From: Batillaria attramentaria
Lineage: Eukaryota; Mollusca; Gastropoda; Batillariidae
Reading direction: 5' to 3'
NCBI GenBank assembly: GCA_018292915.2
Contig: JACVVK020000344.1
Coordinates: forward strand, 253,501 to 317,500
DNA length: 64,000 nucleotides
Position 1 is the stretch's first letter, and every line of letters begins with the position of its first letter. The notes below the pieces were generated by a model. That model ran no database searches. It was not told where the DNA came from and worked only from the letters and a program-made list of their open reading frames with translations. Position numbers and translations under genes: made by a program. This document shows positions 13,601-24,886 of this stretch, one piece after another.

Positions 13601-13949
13601 AAAATTCCGACTTGTACGATCGAAAAGCGCTGAGGAACCGTCTCAGAGACGTAGAACCCATCGTAGTGAGAATAAAGGCCAGGTACAAGTCCCCCACAAT
13701 CCAGCAAACACGATAATAGGAAGCGATGTTCGTTGAGCCTTCTCTCTCTTGTAAAAGGAACACGACTTCTGAGATTGCATTCACAAAAAGAGTGAAACAG
13801 CAAACTGAAGCAAACAGCACATTCAAAAGCCCTCTCACGGTCGACAGAAACTTTCTGCTTTTACATCTGACTGGTAGAGTGTATGTTCCAGACAGGAAGG
13901 ACACAAACAGAAGAGGGTTGAGAGCAGTATTGAGCGGTACTCGTTTCAT
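9490..13949 (-). CDS. gustatory-receptor-like 7TM chemoreceptor, gene A
   Basis: Four exons were joined by comparison with genes B, C and E: 13949-13023 (927 nt), 11643-11575 (69 nt), 10141-10052 (90 nt) and 9654-9490 (165 nt with stop). Introns are phase 0 with GT-AG ends, giving 416 aa. Exon 1 starts MKRVPLN, aligned with the start of B, and holds hydrophobic segments near residues 10-26, 40-66, 80-100, 122-145, 180-205, 253-277 and 287-309. The block FRLRHAEICDLIVKANNC and the TM6 region GVPCILFVIHGFVYKQ are typical of the 7tm_7 family. The last exon carries TYAVVIVQI, the TM7 signature with Ile in place of the usual final Phe. By family analogy it would be a ligand-gated cation channel with an intracellular N-terminus; the ligand is unknown. 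Intron 1 holds SINEs, intron 2 a ~1-kb minisatellite, intron 3 a SINE. Confidence 0.8.
9800..9969 (-). mobile_element. SINE family 1, full copy
   Basis: This is a copy of a ~170-bp tRNA-derived SINE. The head (read on -) has an A-box-like TGGTCGAATGG and a B-box-like GTGAGTTCG segment. The body contains CCAAATATTTTGTGCTGGCT (an extra T here) and GATATCACCC, and the element ends in CCAAACACCCACCC. It lies in intron 3 of gene A. Confidence 0.85.
10351..11345. repeat. composite ~289-bp minisatellite in intron 2 of gene A
   Basis: The landmark CCTAGG occurs at 10351, 10481, 10640, 10770, 10925, 11059, 11216 and 11340. The spacing alternates ~130 and ~157 bp, so the repeat is a two-part unit of ~289 bp in nearly four copies. 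Each half ends in (TAA)n. Both halves share CAGCACA and ACGGGCACTGTAT, while one half has an extra CATTTTTCGTGTTTCGTG. The same intron of gene B has a single related half unit (about 16780-16877), so the array grew after the A/B duplication. Confidence 0.9.
11887..12372 (+). mobile_element. SINE family 4 (long, ~480 bp, tRNA-headed)
   Basis: The head has TAGTGTAGTGGTTAGCAC (A-box region) and GGTTCGAGTCCC (B box). A ~400-bp body follows, with the landmarks GGATTTTTCCTACCTAGGTC, TGTTGCCACACAGCCGAG and GGCAAAGAGTTGTGGCAGCA. A second copy in the same orientation is at 43079-43530. It lies in intron 1 of gene A. Confidence 0.85.
12541..12716 (-). mobile_element. SINE family 1, full copy
   Basis: It has the same head and body as the 9800 copy but is diverged. 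It lies in intron 1 of gene A and faces a truncated + copy at 12799. Confidence 0.8.
12799..12891 (+). mobile_element. SINE family 1, 5'-truncated, with target-site duplication
   Basis: Only the 3' body is present, from GGCCAAATATTTGTGC to CACCTACCC. It is flanked by a 14-bp direct repeat TTCCTCCCCTAGCA (12785-12798 and 12892-12905). This shows that truncated copies insert by target-primed reverse transcription like the full ones. Confidence 0.85.
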
Positions 13950-14602
13950 GGCTGATTCAGTGACTGAGTCCAAAAGTTTGATTGCCGTTAGCAGCAGCAG
14001 GCTTTCACTGCTTCGTCATCTAACCCTGCGGCGCACTGGACATCTCAGAAGAGTAAACCGTACCATTCCTTACCGTGTCAGTTTCACCCACGTCAGAGCC
14101 CGTGTTGACCTATTTGTAAACCCCGTGCTCGTAACGATGATTATAGCCCTGCGGTCATTTGCTTTTAAAAAAAAGGTATAAGCGCCTGTCAAGTCCATTT
14201 CTTTTAAGCCCATTTTGCTAGTTGACTGTACACCCATATCTGATAATATGGGAAAAGCCGTCATTAGCCGTTGGACGGGAATGCAAACGGAACAAAGAGA
14301 AATCTTCGAGGTTCAGAATAAAACTATTTGCAAATGCGTCGTACTGATCGAGTTGTCGGTGATTGAAGCAGCGGGAAAAAAATCACGCCATTAGCAGACT
14401 GGTTTGTAATTTGCAATGCAAACTCGCTGTGGAATTATACACGGCAACGCTGTCATTGTTTTTTTCTTTTGGCGGATGGGTCTGTTCTGAATAAATAAAG
14501 GTTCGTGCGCTACTCATTTCTATAGAAATCCTTTTAATCCACGCCGAGCAGTATTACTGTTCCCCGATGAGTCATTGTTTAGCCATATTCCCCCCGTGAC
14601 AG

Positions 14603-14662
<60 letters not shown>

Positions 14663-15174
14663 AATTTAGCGATGCATTTTTTCATGTGTTCTCGGCACCC
14701 ATGGAATGCAAAGTAAAATTTTGAAAGGAGATGGGGGGGGGGGGGTTCCACTAAACCATCAGATATGAACAGTTAAACAGTTAGTTACACACACACACAC
14801 ACACACGCACACGCACACGCACGCACGCACGCACGCACGCACGCACAGAGTGATAAATGACAGTGACACATTATCCATCAAGGAATAATAGAGTCCTTTG
14901 CAGAATGTTCGAACCATTTGAATTCAGAGTTATCGTCACCGTATTGCCGATATTCGGTAAAAAGATTTTTTTTTTTTTTTTTTTGGGGGGGGGGGTAAAA
15001 TTTAAAAATAAGGTCAAATCATCATGGATTTAATGATTTAATGAGTACTAAGGACCTATTACCATCTGAGGATACACTAGATTAACTGAAAATCATGCTT
15101 GCATTCCCGTTTTTTTTATGGATCACATAAGGCATTCTGGTTGTTTTTTTTTCTTTCTTTCTTTTCTTTTCTTT

Positions 15175-15217
<43 letters not shown>

Positions 15218-15299
15218 AAATGGTGTAAATTGACACGGCTGCCTGATGACGTCACAAGGCGCTTCCACTGAATGTAAATTGACACGACTGCCTGAGACG
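13950..15299. other. intergenic between receptor genes A and B
   Basis: The first ~300 bp upstream of gene A resembles the sequence upstream of gene B (shared ACCCACGTCAGAGCCCGTG-like and GTAAACCCCGTGCTCG-like blocks). It is therefore duplicated promoter DNA; no core promoter element is clear. Then follow (GT)n (14604-14660), (CA)n with CGCA (14789-14846), a T/G run near 14966-14995 and a (CT)n tract (about 15150-15213). Confidence 0.6.
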
Positions 15300-17374
15300 T
15301 CACATGTCGCTTTGATTCAAATTGAGCGAAGTGAAGGAGGACAGTAACAGGCCAGTGGACTGGTTCCTGACCTCTGTGTGTGGGTGTGTCTGGGAGTTCC
15401 CCGCACCCGGCTTCGGCTGGATCTGAACGATGACCACAGCGTAGGTCAGGATCGTCCCGCACAGCTGAACAAGGACAACAAACCAGTTACGACGTGAGGG
15501 TGCACAGGCGGTGTAGTGGGTTGGTCATTTCAATTCATTTTGATTCAGTTCCGTTTAATTCTAATCAAGTCAATTCAGTATATCTTTACTGTCTGGTAAA
15601 AATCGGATTTTGTTTTCCTGGTTTGTGTGATTTTACGCAGGGCTCGTGGTTTCTTGTCTCGCTTGACTTTAGCCCAGGGCAACCCCCACTTACCCCCTCC
15701 CCCATCCCCCTAACTCCCCCCTCCCCCTTACCCTCTCTCCCACCCGACCCAGGACTGTCAGCAGACAGCATTGTGCATGGCTTATGGAAAACAGCGCTTT
15801 TAACGCGTGTTCAGACACAGAGACAGCGTATACTCTTTACTTGGATTTTCTTGATAATCATATTCTGCATACACTGAATATATACTTTTCTTTCTGACAA
15901 CAGAGACAGCGAAATACTGCAGCTGACAGTTTACATCATTTTTTTTTCTCGTTTAAAAAGATGCTTGGAAGAAGAGAAGAAAATTACCATCAAGATAGTT
16001 GACGGATCCACTGTGAAAAGGTGGTACACGTTAAATCCAATTGGTGCACCTTGCAGTCTGGACAAGAACGCAGCTACCTGAAAAAAAACAAGCCCTCCAT
16101 AAGGTGTCGAATTTAATTTACTTCAAGGAAGATTTTCTGCGCAAACCACGCCATTTTAGTACGGGAAAATAAACAAACAAATGGTCAAACACACATAACA
16201 CGACGACCACGACGAAGACGACGATGACGACTACAACGACGACGACGAAGACTACTACTACTACTACAACTAATAATAATGAATATTGTATACGCGCTTT
16301 ACTCAATTTCATGAATCGGCTCAAAGCGCCGCGAACTGAACCCAACACGCACGCTCACGTGAGTCACACACATTCACTCACACACTGGACATAAACACAT
16401 TACAATCACGTGGTGCGAAGGATCAGCTCCACTATTTAAATTTCGGAATTTAGAATTGCATTTATTTTTCAAATTTGGTGGGCTGAACATTACCAAAGCA
16501 GAGGGGGGAGGAAGCCGGAGTACCTCGGAGAGAACCCCCGACGATCGGCCCGAATGAACGGCGCCACATACGAGAAGGAAAACTTCTTTGCCCCGAGTGG
16601 GACTCGAACCCCTGACCTCTCGCATTGGTGACAAGTCTCTTAACCACTAGACCACCGACTGCCATCACTACTATTTCGACTACGCCGATTACGCCGACTA
16701 CGACTACGACTACGACTACTACCTCTACTATGACTACTACTGCTGCTACTACGTCGAGGACTACGACGACTGCGACGACTCGGCTACTACGACTACTATC
16801 ACTATTACTACGACTTCTACTCCTACTACTACTAATAATTATGGTAATAATTCGTACCTAGGCACTGTACGTGTTTCGGGCAGCCGGGGTGGTCGAATGG
16901 TAGAGCGTTGGACTTCTAATGCTCGGGTCGTGAGTTCGATCCCGGCTGGGGCCAAATATTTGTGCTGGCTTTTTCATCATTGCCCCGTCTTTGATATCAC
17001 CCTATGTGGTGGAAAAGGACGTTCAATCCCCAAACACCCACCCACCTACCCACTGTACGTGTTTCAAGCTGCTGGCACAATCACCGCGAGACACTAGTGC
17101 CTTGTAACCCGCACGAGCGCATTCACTCACTAAATCAGCGCCATCTGGTGACACGTGGAAAGCGAAGTCTTCAAGTTCAAGGTCTGTAATCTCAGCAAAT
17201 ACCCACAAACAGTGTGTTTAAAAAAATGTCACAGTTACCTCGGCCCGACAATCTGGAACTCACTGCCTTCTGCCCTCCGTGATGTCCCCACACTGTCAGC
17301 CTTTAAATCACAGCTCAAAACGTACCTGTTCCGTCAGGCCTTTCCATAGATAACTGGGTCCCTCTGTCCATGTT

Positions 17375-17409
<35 letters not shown>

Positions 17410-19341
17410 TGTGGTGTGGTGTGGTGTGTTGTGTGTGTGTGTGGTGTGGTGTGGTGTGGTGTGTGTGTGTGTGTGTGTGTGTGTGGTGTGGTGTGTGTGG
17501 ATGTGTGCGCTCTGAGTCTGCCTTACAGAGACGGGCGCCTTATAAATATGATGTATTATTATTATTATTATTATTAGTTTTCAGCGTCCCTGAAACCCCT
17601 ATAAAATCCACGGGCAGCCTGATTTCACAGCTCAGTTTGCGTTTTGACACTGAGCGAGAAAGATCGCAGTGGCTAGTTTTCGCGTGCAGCACTCAAAACC
17701 CGCTAGACGCTGTTGCGATGTGTCTCGCTCACCGACCAAAAGCATAATGAAGTAACGCTCTGGTTTTGTAAGGGTCTCCGAAGCGCTGAAAACTCTGCAA
17801 CTGTGACACTGTTGCCTGCATCATGCACAGTCGATGGTGTGTCGCATTTTAAAAAAAAAAAATGTTTCCGGCTCTTTTTGTTGTTGTTGAGATTGCCTTT
17901 AAAATGTGTTTGAAGCTGAGAGAAGTATTATTATGAGTCATACCTACCACTTCTGATCCTTTTCCAGTTGACTTCACAATGTTCAGTTTGAACAGAAGTC
18001 CCGCAGGCTCGTGCATCTATCAAACAAAAGAGCAAGCAACTGCGCTTTAATTTTGAATGGTTGAGGAAAGTCATTTCACTCTACAACGATATTCGTGCTT
18101 CTCTCACAGTTTTTGGGTTTTTTTTATGAATGGTCTGCGACCACAATAGTTAAACATTTCTAATAAGTACAGCTAAATGAAATCAGTACGTTGGACAACA
18201 ATTACATTGTACCAAATGCAGTGCAACTCAAGACACAAGGAGGAGAGGGGGGGGGCGGAAAGGTGCTTTTTTTCGACGGGAGGGGATGGGGGGGGAGGCA
18301 AGGGGTAGGTGTGTGGCGCTGCAACGCGGCGACGCGCTTCTCCGGAGAAGCAGCCCGAAGTTCCCGAAAGGGACAGTATAGATATTTTAAAGGAAACATC
18401 TTCTATTCACGTACCTTAAGATTCAGCGCCACACCGGTCAGTGTCATCACTGTGAGAGCGACAACAAGACCCGAAAAGAATGAGGCCATGTCAGCAAACT
18501 CCTCCTCACTCAACTGCTTGTAGACAAAGCCATGGATGACAAACAAGATACACGGAACCCCTGATCCAAAGTACGCGGCAATGATGTGACGTAGGCAATT
18601 GTTGGTCTTGACGATGAGGTCACAAATCTCCGCGTGACGTAACCGGAAGTACTCCAACCTCTCAGGATTTTCCAGCAGGGTTGCTTTCTCCTGCTTTCTC
18701 AAGCATTCAGCTATGTCCTTCGCTTCTACCATCAGGATGCGCCAGACGGCAAGATATATCAGAAATCCAGTTCCAAACACACCAGAGGAAAAATGTTGTG
18801 TTACACTGACAAACGCTGGCTCACAGGTCAAGAAAGAAAGGGGAAAGTGAACATGTTGACCGTAATGGCAGTCAGGCGGAAAGTCCTCGCCATTGGCAGC
18901 AGTAAATATCAATGGCATTTGGGGAATGAGGAGACCTAAGAAAGAATAGATTCCTACGCCCATAATGAAGAGGTACCTTACATCCTCTCTCGAGAAATCC
19001 GACCTATACGACTGAAAAGCGCTGAGGAACCGTCTCAGAGACGTAGAACCCATCGTAGGGAAAACCATGGCCAGGTACAACTCCCCCACCTTCAAGCAAA
19101 CACGATAATAGGAAGCGATGTTCGTTGAGCCTTCTCTCTCTTGTAAAAGGAACACGACTTCTGTGGTTACATTCACGAGAAGAGTGAAACAGCAAACTGA
19201 AGCAAACAGCACATTCAAAAGCCCTCTCACGGTCGACAGAAACTTTCTGCTTTTAATTCTGACTGGTAGAGTGTATGTTCCAGACACGAAGGATATAAAC
19301 AGGAGAGGTTTAAGAGCAACATTGAGCGGTACTCGTTTCAT
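15300..19341 (-). CDS. gustatory-receptor-like 7TM chemoreceptor, gene B
   Basis: The exons are 19341-18415 (927 nt), 18016-17948 (69 nt), 16077-15988 (90 nt) and 15464-15300 (165 nt with stop). Introns are phase 0 and the product is 416 aa. It starts MKRVPLNVALKPLL and is a close tandem duplicate of gene A. It is almost identical from about residue 172 to 286 (CEPAFVSVTQHFSSGVFG through KQLSEEEFADMA) but clearly different in the segment before it (residues ~125-170, FIMGVGIYSFLGLL against FVLGIGIYSFFMLV) and just after it. The last exon reads TYAVVIVQI, as in A. Intron 2 holds two SINEs and a LINE 3' end. The expected role is a seven-transmembrane chemosensory channel; the ligand is not inferable. 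Confidence 0.8.
16258..16672 (-). mobile_element. SINE family 2, full copy
   Basis: Read on -, the head is GGTGGTCTAGTGGTTAAGAG with B box GGGGTTCGAGTCCC. The body has CGTCGGGGGTTCTCTCC, GGAAATGTTCAGCCCACC and CACGTGATTGTAATGTG, and the tail ends in (ATT)n. A + copy at 25902 is the clearest relative. It lies in intron 2 of gene B. Confidence 0.85.
16878..17050 (+). mobile_element. SINE family 1, full copy with 15-bp target-site duplication
   Basis: It is flanked by CACTGTACGTGTTTC at 16863-16877 and 17051-17065. Without the insertion the site reads like the matching place in intron 2 of gene A, so this copy landed after the A/B duplication. It fixes the element ends: start GGGCAGCCGGGGTGG, end CACCCACCTACC. 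Confidence 0.92.
17210..17575 (+). mobile_element. non-LTR retrotransposon 3' end (RT C-terminus fragment)
   Basis: A + frame encodes YLGPTIWNSLPSALRD, then TLSAFKSQLKTYLFRQAF and a stop. This is the usual C-terminal tail of Jockey/CR1-type reverse transcriptases. It is followed by a (GT)n-rich 3' UTR, GGGCGCCTTATAAATATG and an (ATT)n tail. It is a 5'-truncated insertion in intron 2 of gene B. Confidence 0.75.
18300..18392 (+). mobile_element. fragment of SINE family 3
   Basis: GTGGCGCTGCAACGCGGCGA then GAAGCAGCCCGAAGTTCCCG match, in inverse orientation, the distal part of the family 3 copy at 51160-51445. It lies in intron 1 of gene B, about 20 bp past the exon 1 donor. A weaker trace occurs at the same place in gene A (12925-12985), so the insertion predates the A/B duplication. 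Confidence 0.6.
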
Positions 19342-19883
19342 GACGATATAGGCGACAATGAGTGATTGACCCTAGTCTTAGTCTGAATGTCGTTTGTCGG
19401 TATTGCCAGAGCGTGTCGTTTCATCCACGTCAGAGCCCGTGCCGACGAATATGTGAACCCCGTCCTCGCGATGGTAATTAGGGCCCCGCTATCATTTATC
19501 AGAACAACAAAGACTGCCCGTTATCACTTGCTAAAACCGTCAAGACGCCTTTAAAATCCATCACACGTAAAGCCCTTTTACATGATGAAGAAAGCGCCAT
19601 ATCTGATGACAGCTGCCATTAGCAGCACGACAAGAATGCAAATAGAACAAATAGAAATCTTCGTGTTTTCGGATAAAATTATTTACAATACGTTTTGTTG
19701 AACTGACAGTGACTGAAGCGGCCATTTCGCAAAAAGCAAGCAATTAGCAATTTTTTGGTGCGAAGTGGAAATACATGATGTGAAAACATCCGAGGGAAAT
19801 ACCCGAATTTCCATCAAAATTAATGTTCAGTGCTTGTTTCATTTCACTATTTTTATCCGTAGGCCAATGGTTAAAGGCAGAAG

Positions 19884-19958
<75 letters not shown>

Positions 19959-20183
19959 CGTGCGCATTCATAGAATCTGTCAACTGAAGCTAAACATCGA
20001 ATGCAGTAAAATGGAAAACAGACTTTGGCGTCTAATCATACAACCTTGACTATTCAATTCAGCGATGCATTTTGTTGTTTACTTGACCAGTGTGGTTTGC
20101 AAACTAATATTTTGAAAAAAGAGGGGGGGGGGGGAGGTCTGCAAAAGGGATGAAAAATTAGTCATATTTGGAAACGAGACTCC

Positions 20184-20223
<40 letters not shown>

Positions 20224-20224
20224 A
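19342..20224. other. upstream region of gene B and microsatellites
   Basis: The first 300 bp are the duplicated counterpart of the gene A upstream region. Next comes a long (GT)n (19886-19965). Then there is AT-rich sequence, a G run and a (CT)n tract (20190-20221). No gene was seen. Confidence 0.6.
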
Positions 20225-20663
20225 AACGATTTCGTGGTGCCGAAGCCTCGTATAGATATTTTCAAAACCTCCCTCTCTTACTCAGGGGCACACTCATGGA
20301 GTGTGCCCACACTCACTCACACTCACTTCCAAAAGACATCAAATCAGCACCCTCGCTTAGATTATTCAAGGCCAAACTAATAAAACATTTGGTGGACAGC
20401 TCGTAATGGGCTTGACTATACATGTACTGTAGGATTTTGTATTTCGGGCAAAGAAAATCCCAATACTTAATCACATCACGCGGTTTTTTTTTTTGTTTTT
20501 GTTTTTTTGTTGTTGTTTTTTTTTTTTGGCTTTTTTTTTTAAACTGTAACAAACATCGCCTCAAGATTTTTTTTTGCATTGCTCACCTATCACATCCTTT
20601 GTCCCCCCCCCCCCTTTTTTTCTTCTTCTTAGTATTGTTTGATTTATGTATGTAATAGCATGG

Positions 20664-20752
<89 letters not shown>

Positions 20753-20885
20753 CTGTACCTAGTTAGAGCTTACTTTGCTTACTTTGTATATATATATATC
20801 AGTAGCCTAGCAAGGACAAGATGTAAGACAGGTCTGCGTACCTAATCTTTTATCCTTGTAAAATAAAGTTTCGTTCGTTCGTTCG

Positions 20886-20892
<7 letters not shown>
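20225..20892 (+). mobile_element. non-LTR retrotransposon 3' end
   Basis: A + frame encodes PKPRIDIFKTSLSYSGAHSW, which aligns with RPRIDLYKTSFSFSGACTW of the reverse transcriptase at 62.5-64 kb. A C-terminal tail ending in HLVDSS and a stop near 20406 follow. The 3' UTR contains poly-T runs and a long (GT)n (20666-20749), and ends ATAAAGTTTCGTTCG with a (TTCG)n tail. It is 5' truncated. Confidence 0.7.

Positions 20893-20895
<3 letters not shown>

Positions 20896-20975
<80 letters not shown>
20896..20975. repeat. (CT)n-(CA)n compound array
   Basis: Pure CT then pure CA dinucleotides directly follow the (TTCG)n LINE tail. Confidence 0.95.
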
Positions 20976-20977
<2 letters not shown>

Positions 20978-20989
20978 CACTGACTATGG

Positions 20990-21072
20990 CAATGATGATA
21001 AAAATTAATTCTTCAAGGTTGAAAGATTTGGTACAAAGTCTTAAAACCGTCTTATTTCTTCCGATGCAGAGA

Positions 21073-21107
<35 letters not shown>

Positions 21108-22600
21108 TTACAAGTATTCAACTAGAGTCGGTCGAAATCAAAACGCGTTGATGGTAGCCGTATGCAAAACCAAAAGCGATGAGTACCAAGGGACGGAACT
21201 CATGTCTTCAGTCTCTGATGTGATTGCGACATTGTTATTACAGCCTCTGTGATCTTCTTTTCTGGTCTTTGTATCTGGTATTCTAGATGTGCTTAAACAT
21301 GTACTCCATATCAGACATAATGATGACGTTTTGTTCAATAATAATATAGCATTTCTGAGCTGGGTGCATCCATATTAACTCAGTTCCTACCGACCACACA
21401 CACACACACACACACACAAAAATCATAATTAATTCATGCCTGCAATGGTGGACAATGGTACAATGGTGGATTTAAATTTGTGTGGGAGTGTAACATTTTG
21501 ATTATACTCGTGTGTGCCGTTAAGGAACCGTAAATCTTTCCCGTTTTTCGCATTCAGGGCCAAAACCGAAAAAAGCGCCAAAAACGTGCAATACTCGTGC
21601 GCGGTACGAAGTGATAATAATAAGAAGAAGAAATTTTGTACGAAATGTGTTAATCATCCTGTTAGGGAGTTTATAATGGGCGATTTGACAGGCATAAAAC
21701 TACCGTAAAACGATAAGATCACAACCAGTAAACAAAACGAAAACATATACCCGACCCGTCTCCTGTTTTCTCCAGTTATACAATACCTTTCATCCTCATA
21801 ATAATTAGTAGAAGAAGCAAAATGTAGTGCAAACTATCATTTATTAGAATCTAATTAAACCATGTACAAAAGTCTATCACAATCACATATAATGTTATCA
21901 CATAATAATAATAATAATAATGAAAAATAAAAATAATAATAATGCTAAAAAATAATAATAATAATGACAATAATAAGAATATAGTGCCAATTAGTACTTA
22001 TGAAGATCCAATTAATATGTTAAAGTCTATCACACTCACATATCATAATAATATTATCACATCAAATCACAAATATCAGCACAACTTGTAACTTAAATAA
22101 CTAAGACTAAATTTTAAAGATTTTTAAAATCAATAAATGAAATGTATGTCTCCAGGTGCGATGCCCCAGTCGTGCGCACAGTACCGCTGAGAACATTCAA
22201 AACGGGTCGACGACCAACAACACGCTAGGTGTGCAATACAGTCGGGATGCTGCAAGACCATAACTTAAAAAAAAAAAAAAAACGAAATGACGTAAAGATA
22301 AGGACGATGCCTGTCTCAGTCGTGCGGATTTCTTTGTTCAAAAACCTATCTCAAGTTGATATCCAACAATGCACTGCGCTCGGCCATGTCGTTGGAGCAC
22401 TTCAGAACCCTCTGATATAATATTATGCTGGCTTGCTTCAGGCTTTCAAGTATGGACTCAAAGCATCATTTCTATGACGTAAATTACATATACCATCTGA
22501 CGTCAATTCTCGCGCTTTGTACCGAACGCTATCCGTCTGCTTAAAAAAAAAAAAAAAAAGTGATATTTTACGTTTCCGTGGTAGCTGTTACCAGTACGAT
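20990..22600. other. AT-rich intergenic DNA, no gene seen
   Basis: It contains a (GA)n tract near 21070, a (CA)n near 21397, (AAT)n stretches (21905-21975) and A runs at 22266 and 22542. No exon of the receptor type and no other recognisable coding segment was found. Confidence 0.6.
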
Positions 22601-22606
22601 GTTGTC

Positions 22607-22609
22607 CGC

Positions 22610-22693
<84 letters not shown>
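22607..22693. repeat. (GT)n microsatellite
   Basis: This is an uninterrupted GT array of about 85 bp. Confidence 0.97.
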
Positions 22694-22889
22694 TGTGTTC
22701 AGGGGGAGGGGTGTAGGAACGAGATGGGAGAGAGTGTGTTTAAGTGATATTTATAAATTTTTTAGCCACCTGTGTGACCAGCGCTAATTCTTACTTTTAA
22801 TTGTTAGGCTAATTTTAGCGTAATAGGGTTCAAACAATTTGTTTCTTGTTTTATGTCTTAATAGCCATATTTATAATACGTGTTGCAAG

Positions 22890-22932
22890 CAAATTTCCCA
22901 GTTCGGAACAATAAATTCACTTGACTTGACGC
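22890..22932 (+). mobile_element. LINE-type 3' tail
   Basis: TTTCCCAGTTCGGAACAATA then AATTCACTTGACTTGAC resembles the terminal stem-like motif and short-repeat tail of non-LTR elements. Comparable tails occur at 29345-29388 and 59103-59163. Confidence 0.4.
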
Positions 22933-22962
22933 GATTTTCACTTGGGTTGTACCCTTGCGCTA

Positions 22963-23022
<60 letters not shown>

Positions 23023-23092
23023 AACTGAGAACTTATTATTTGACAGGTCAACGACCCATTCAAAAGCGCAGTGTCTACATTGTCAAAATACA

Positions 23093-23168
<76 letters not shown>
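22963..23168. repeat. paired (TTAG)n arrays
   Basis: Two pure TTAG arrays (22963-23022 and 23091-23168) flank a 68-bp unique segment. The unit is TTAG, not the TTAGGG of metazoan telomeres. Confidence 0.95.
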
Positions 23169-23262
23169 GGCTTTACGCCGCGCATCTCTTGCGCTATAAG
23201 ACTTCAAACTCATCTAACAAGATGGAGCATAGCAAGGGCCGGTTTTCCACGGGTTGTGCACG

Positions 23263-23365
23263 GGTTATTGTTGTTGTTGTTGTTGTTTTTGTTGTTGTTG
23301 TTGTTGTTTGTTTGGTTGGTTGGTTGGTTGGTTGGTTGGTTGGTTGGTTGGTTGGTTTTTTTTTG
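23263..23365. repeat. (GTT)n-(TTGG)n compound microsatellite
   Basis: A GTT array passes directly into TTGG repeats and a T run, about 80 bp beyond the stop codon of gene C. Confidence 0.95.
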
Positions 23366-23445
23366 TTTGTTTGTTTTTTTAATCTCCAGTTCAGTTCATA
23401 GTTTTCTAGAAACCCAAAGCTTCCTGTGTACTTCATGCGACAGCG

Positions 23446-24003
23446 TCACATGGTCGTCACGTTGAAATCCTGAATATCAGTGGTGAGGAGGGAGGGTGTT
23501 GCCACAGCAACGGCGTCTGTGTGGGGGTGCATCTGGTTGTTTTCCGCACCCGGCGTCGGCTGGAACTGGATGATGACCACAGCGTACGTCAGGATCGTCC
23601 CGCAAACCTGATAACGTAATGTGCAAACTTATGACGTGATTAAAAATTAAATAATGATAAAATAGTTGGGAACACAGACACACGCACGATTCTCGAATCT
23701 CGAACGATTGCAATGTGCACGCGCCTAAAGCGGCTTGTTAAAATTTCACTCGTTTCGATTCTTTGACAAATCTTGGTATCGTCAAGTTTCTTCACGGTAA
23801 CTGATACGATACAGCACTGTTCCCATACGCCATAATCTACGACGCGATGTGTAATCGCGATAGAGGATCTATCGTCACACATTAGTATTTACTTAGTATA
23901 GAGAGTACCGTACCATGAGAATCGTTGAAGTGTCGACCGTAAAGAGATGGTAGACATTAAATCCGATCGGAGCACCTTGTAGTCTAGACAGGAAGGCGGC
24001 AAC

Positions 24004-24091
<88 letters not shown>

Positions 24092-24399
24092 ACTTCAGAG
24101 GCTGAACGGAAACAAGGAAAAAAATAAAAATAGTATCCCAAACAAGGGACAACACTCATATAGATATGTAACTTCCCCTGTCTCAGGCGTGTAGCTGGAA
24201 CAGTACGTACTTGACAAAATGATTGCGACTGAGTACCCCCGGCGGGAAAGAAAAATTGTCCACCCAATTCTTTTTTATTTTTCCTACATATATGTTACTC
24301 TTTCACCGATTTGTCCATCCGGTTCTTCTTTTTGTATTTTTTTTTCCATCTCCCTTTGTTGATTTTTATCTGTTGTTTCTTTTTGTTGATGTTGTTGTT

Positions 24400-24440
<41 letters not shown>

Positions 24441-24609
24441 TGGGGAGCCGGGGTGGTCGAATGGTAGAGCGTTGGACTTCTAATGCTCGGGTCGTGAGTT
24501 CGCATCCCGGCTGGAGCCAAATATTTGTGTTGGCTTTTTCATCGTTGCCCCGTCTTTGATATCACCCGTATGTGGTGGAAAAGGACGTCAAACCCCAAAA
24601 CACCCACCC

Positions 24610-24655
<46 letters not shown>

Positions 24656-24838
24656 GTGCATAGTTTTCTGTGTTGAACTTTTTCTTCTTCTTTTTTTCTT
24701 TCTTTTATATTTGCTTCCTTTTTTTCCTTAGTAGATAATCTCAGTAGTATTAGCAACGGCAAGTTTGCAAACTGGCGAATTTCTGTCAAAACTTTTACCG
24801 TAGATAAATAAAGTTTCATCATCATCATCATCATCATC

Positions 24839-24886
<48 letters not shown>

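Noticed and set aside
16890..16965. tRNA-like segments with A and B boxes (many places)
   Set aside because: Each is joined to the same SINE body and has target duplications. The stems are degenerate, so they are SINE heads and not tRNA genes.
22963..23168. Interstitial telomere repeat
   Set aside because: The unit is TTAG, not TTAGGG or TTAGG. It is a plain tetranucleotide microsatellite.
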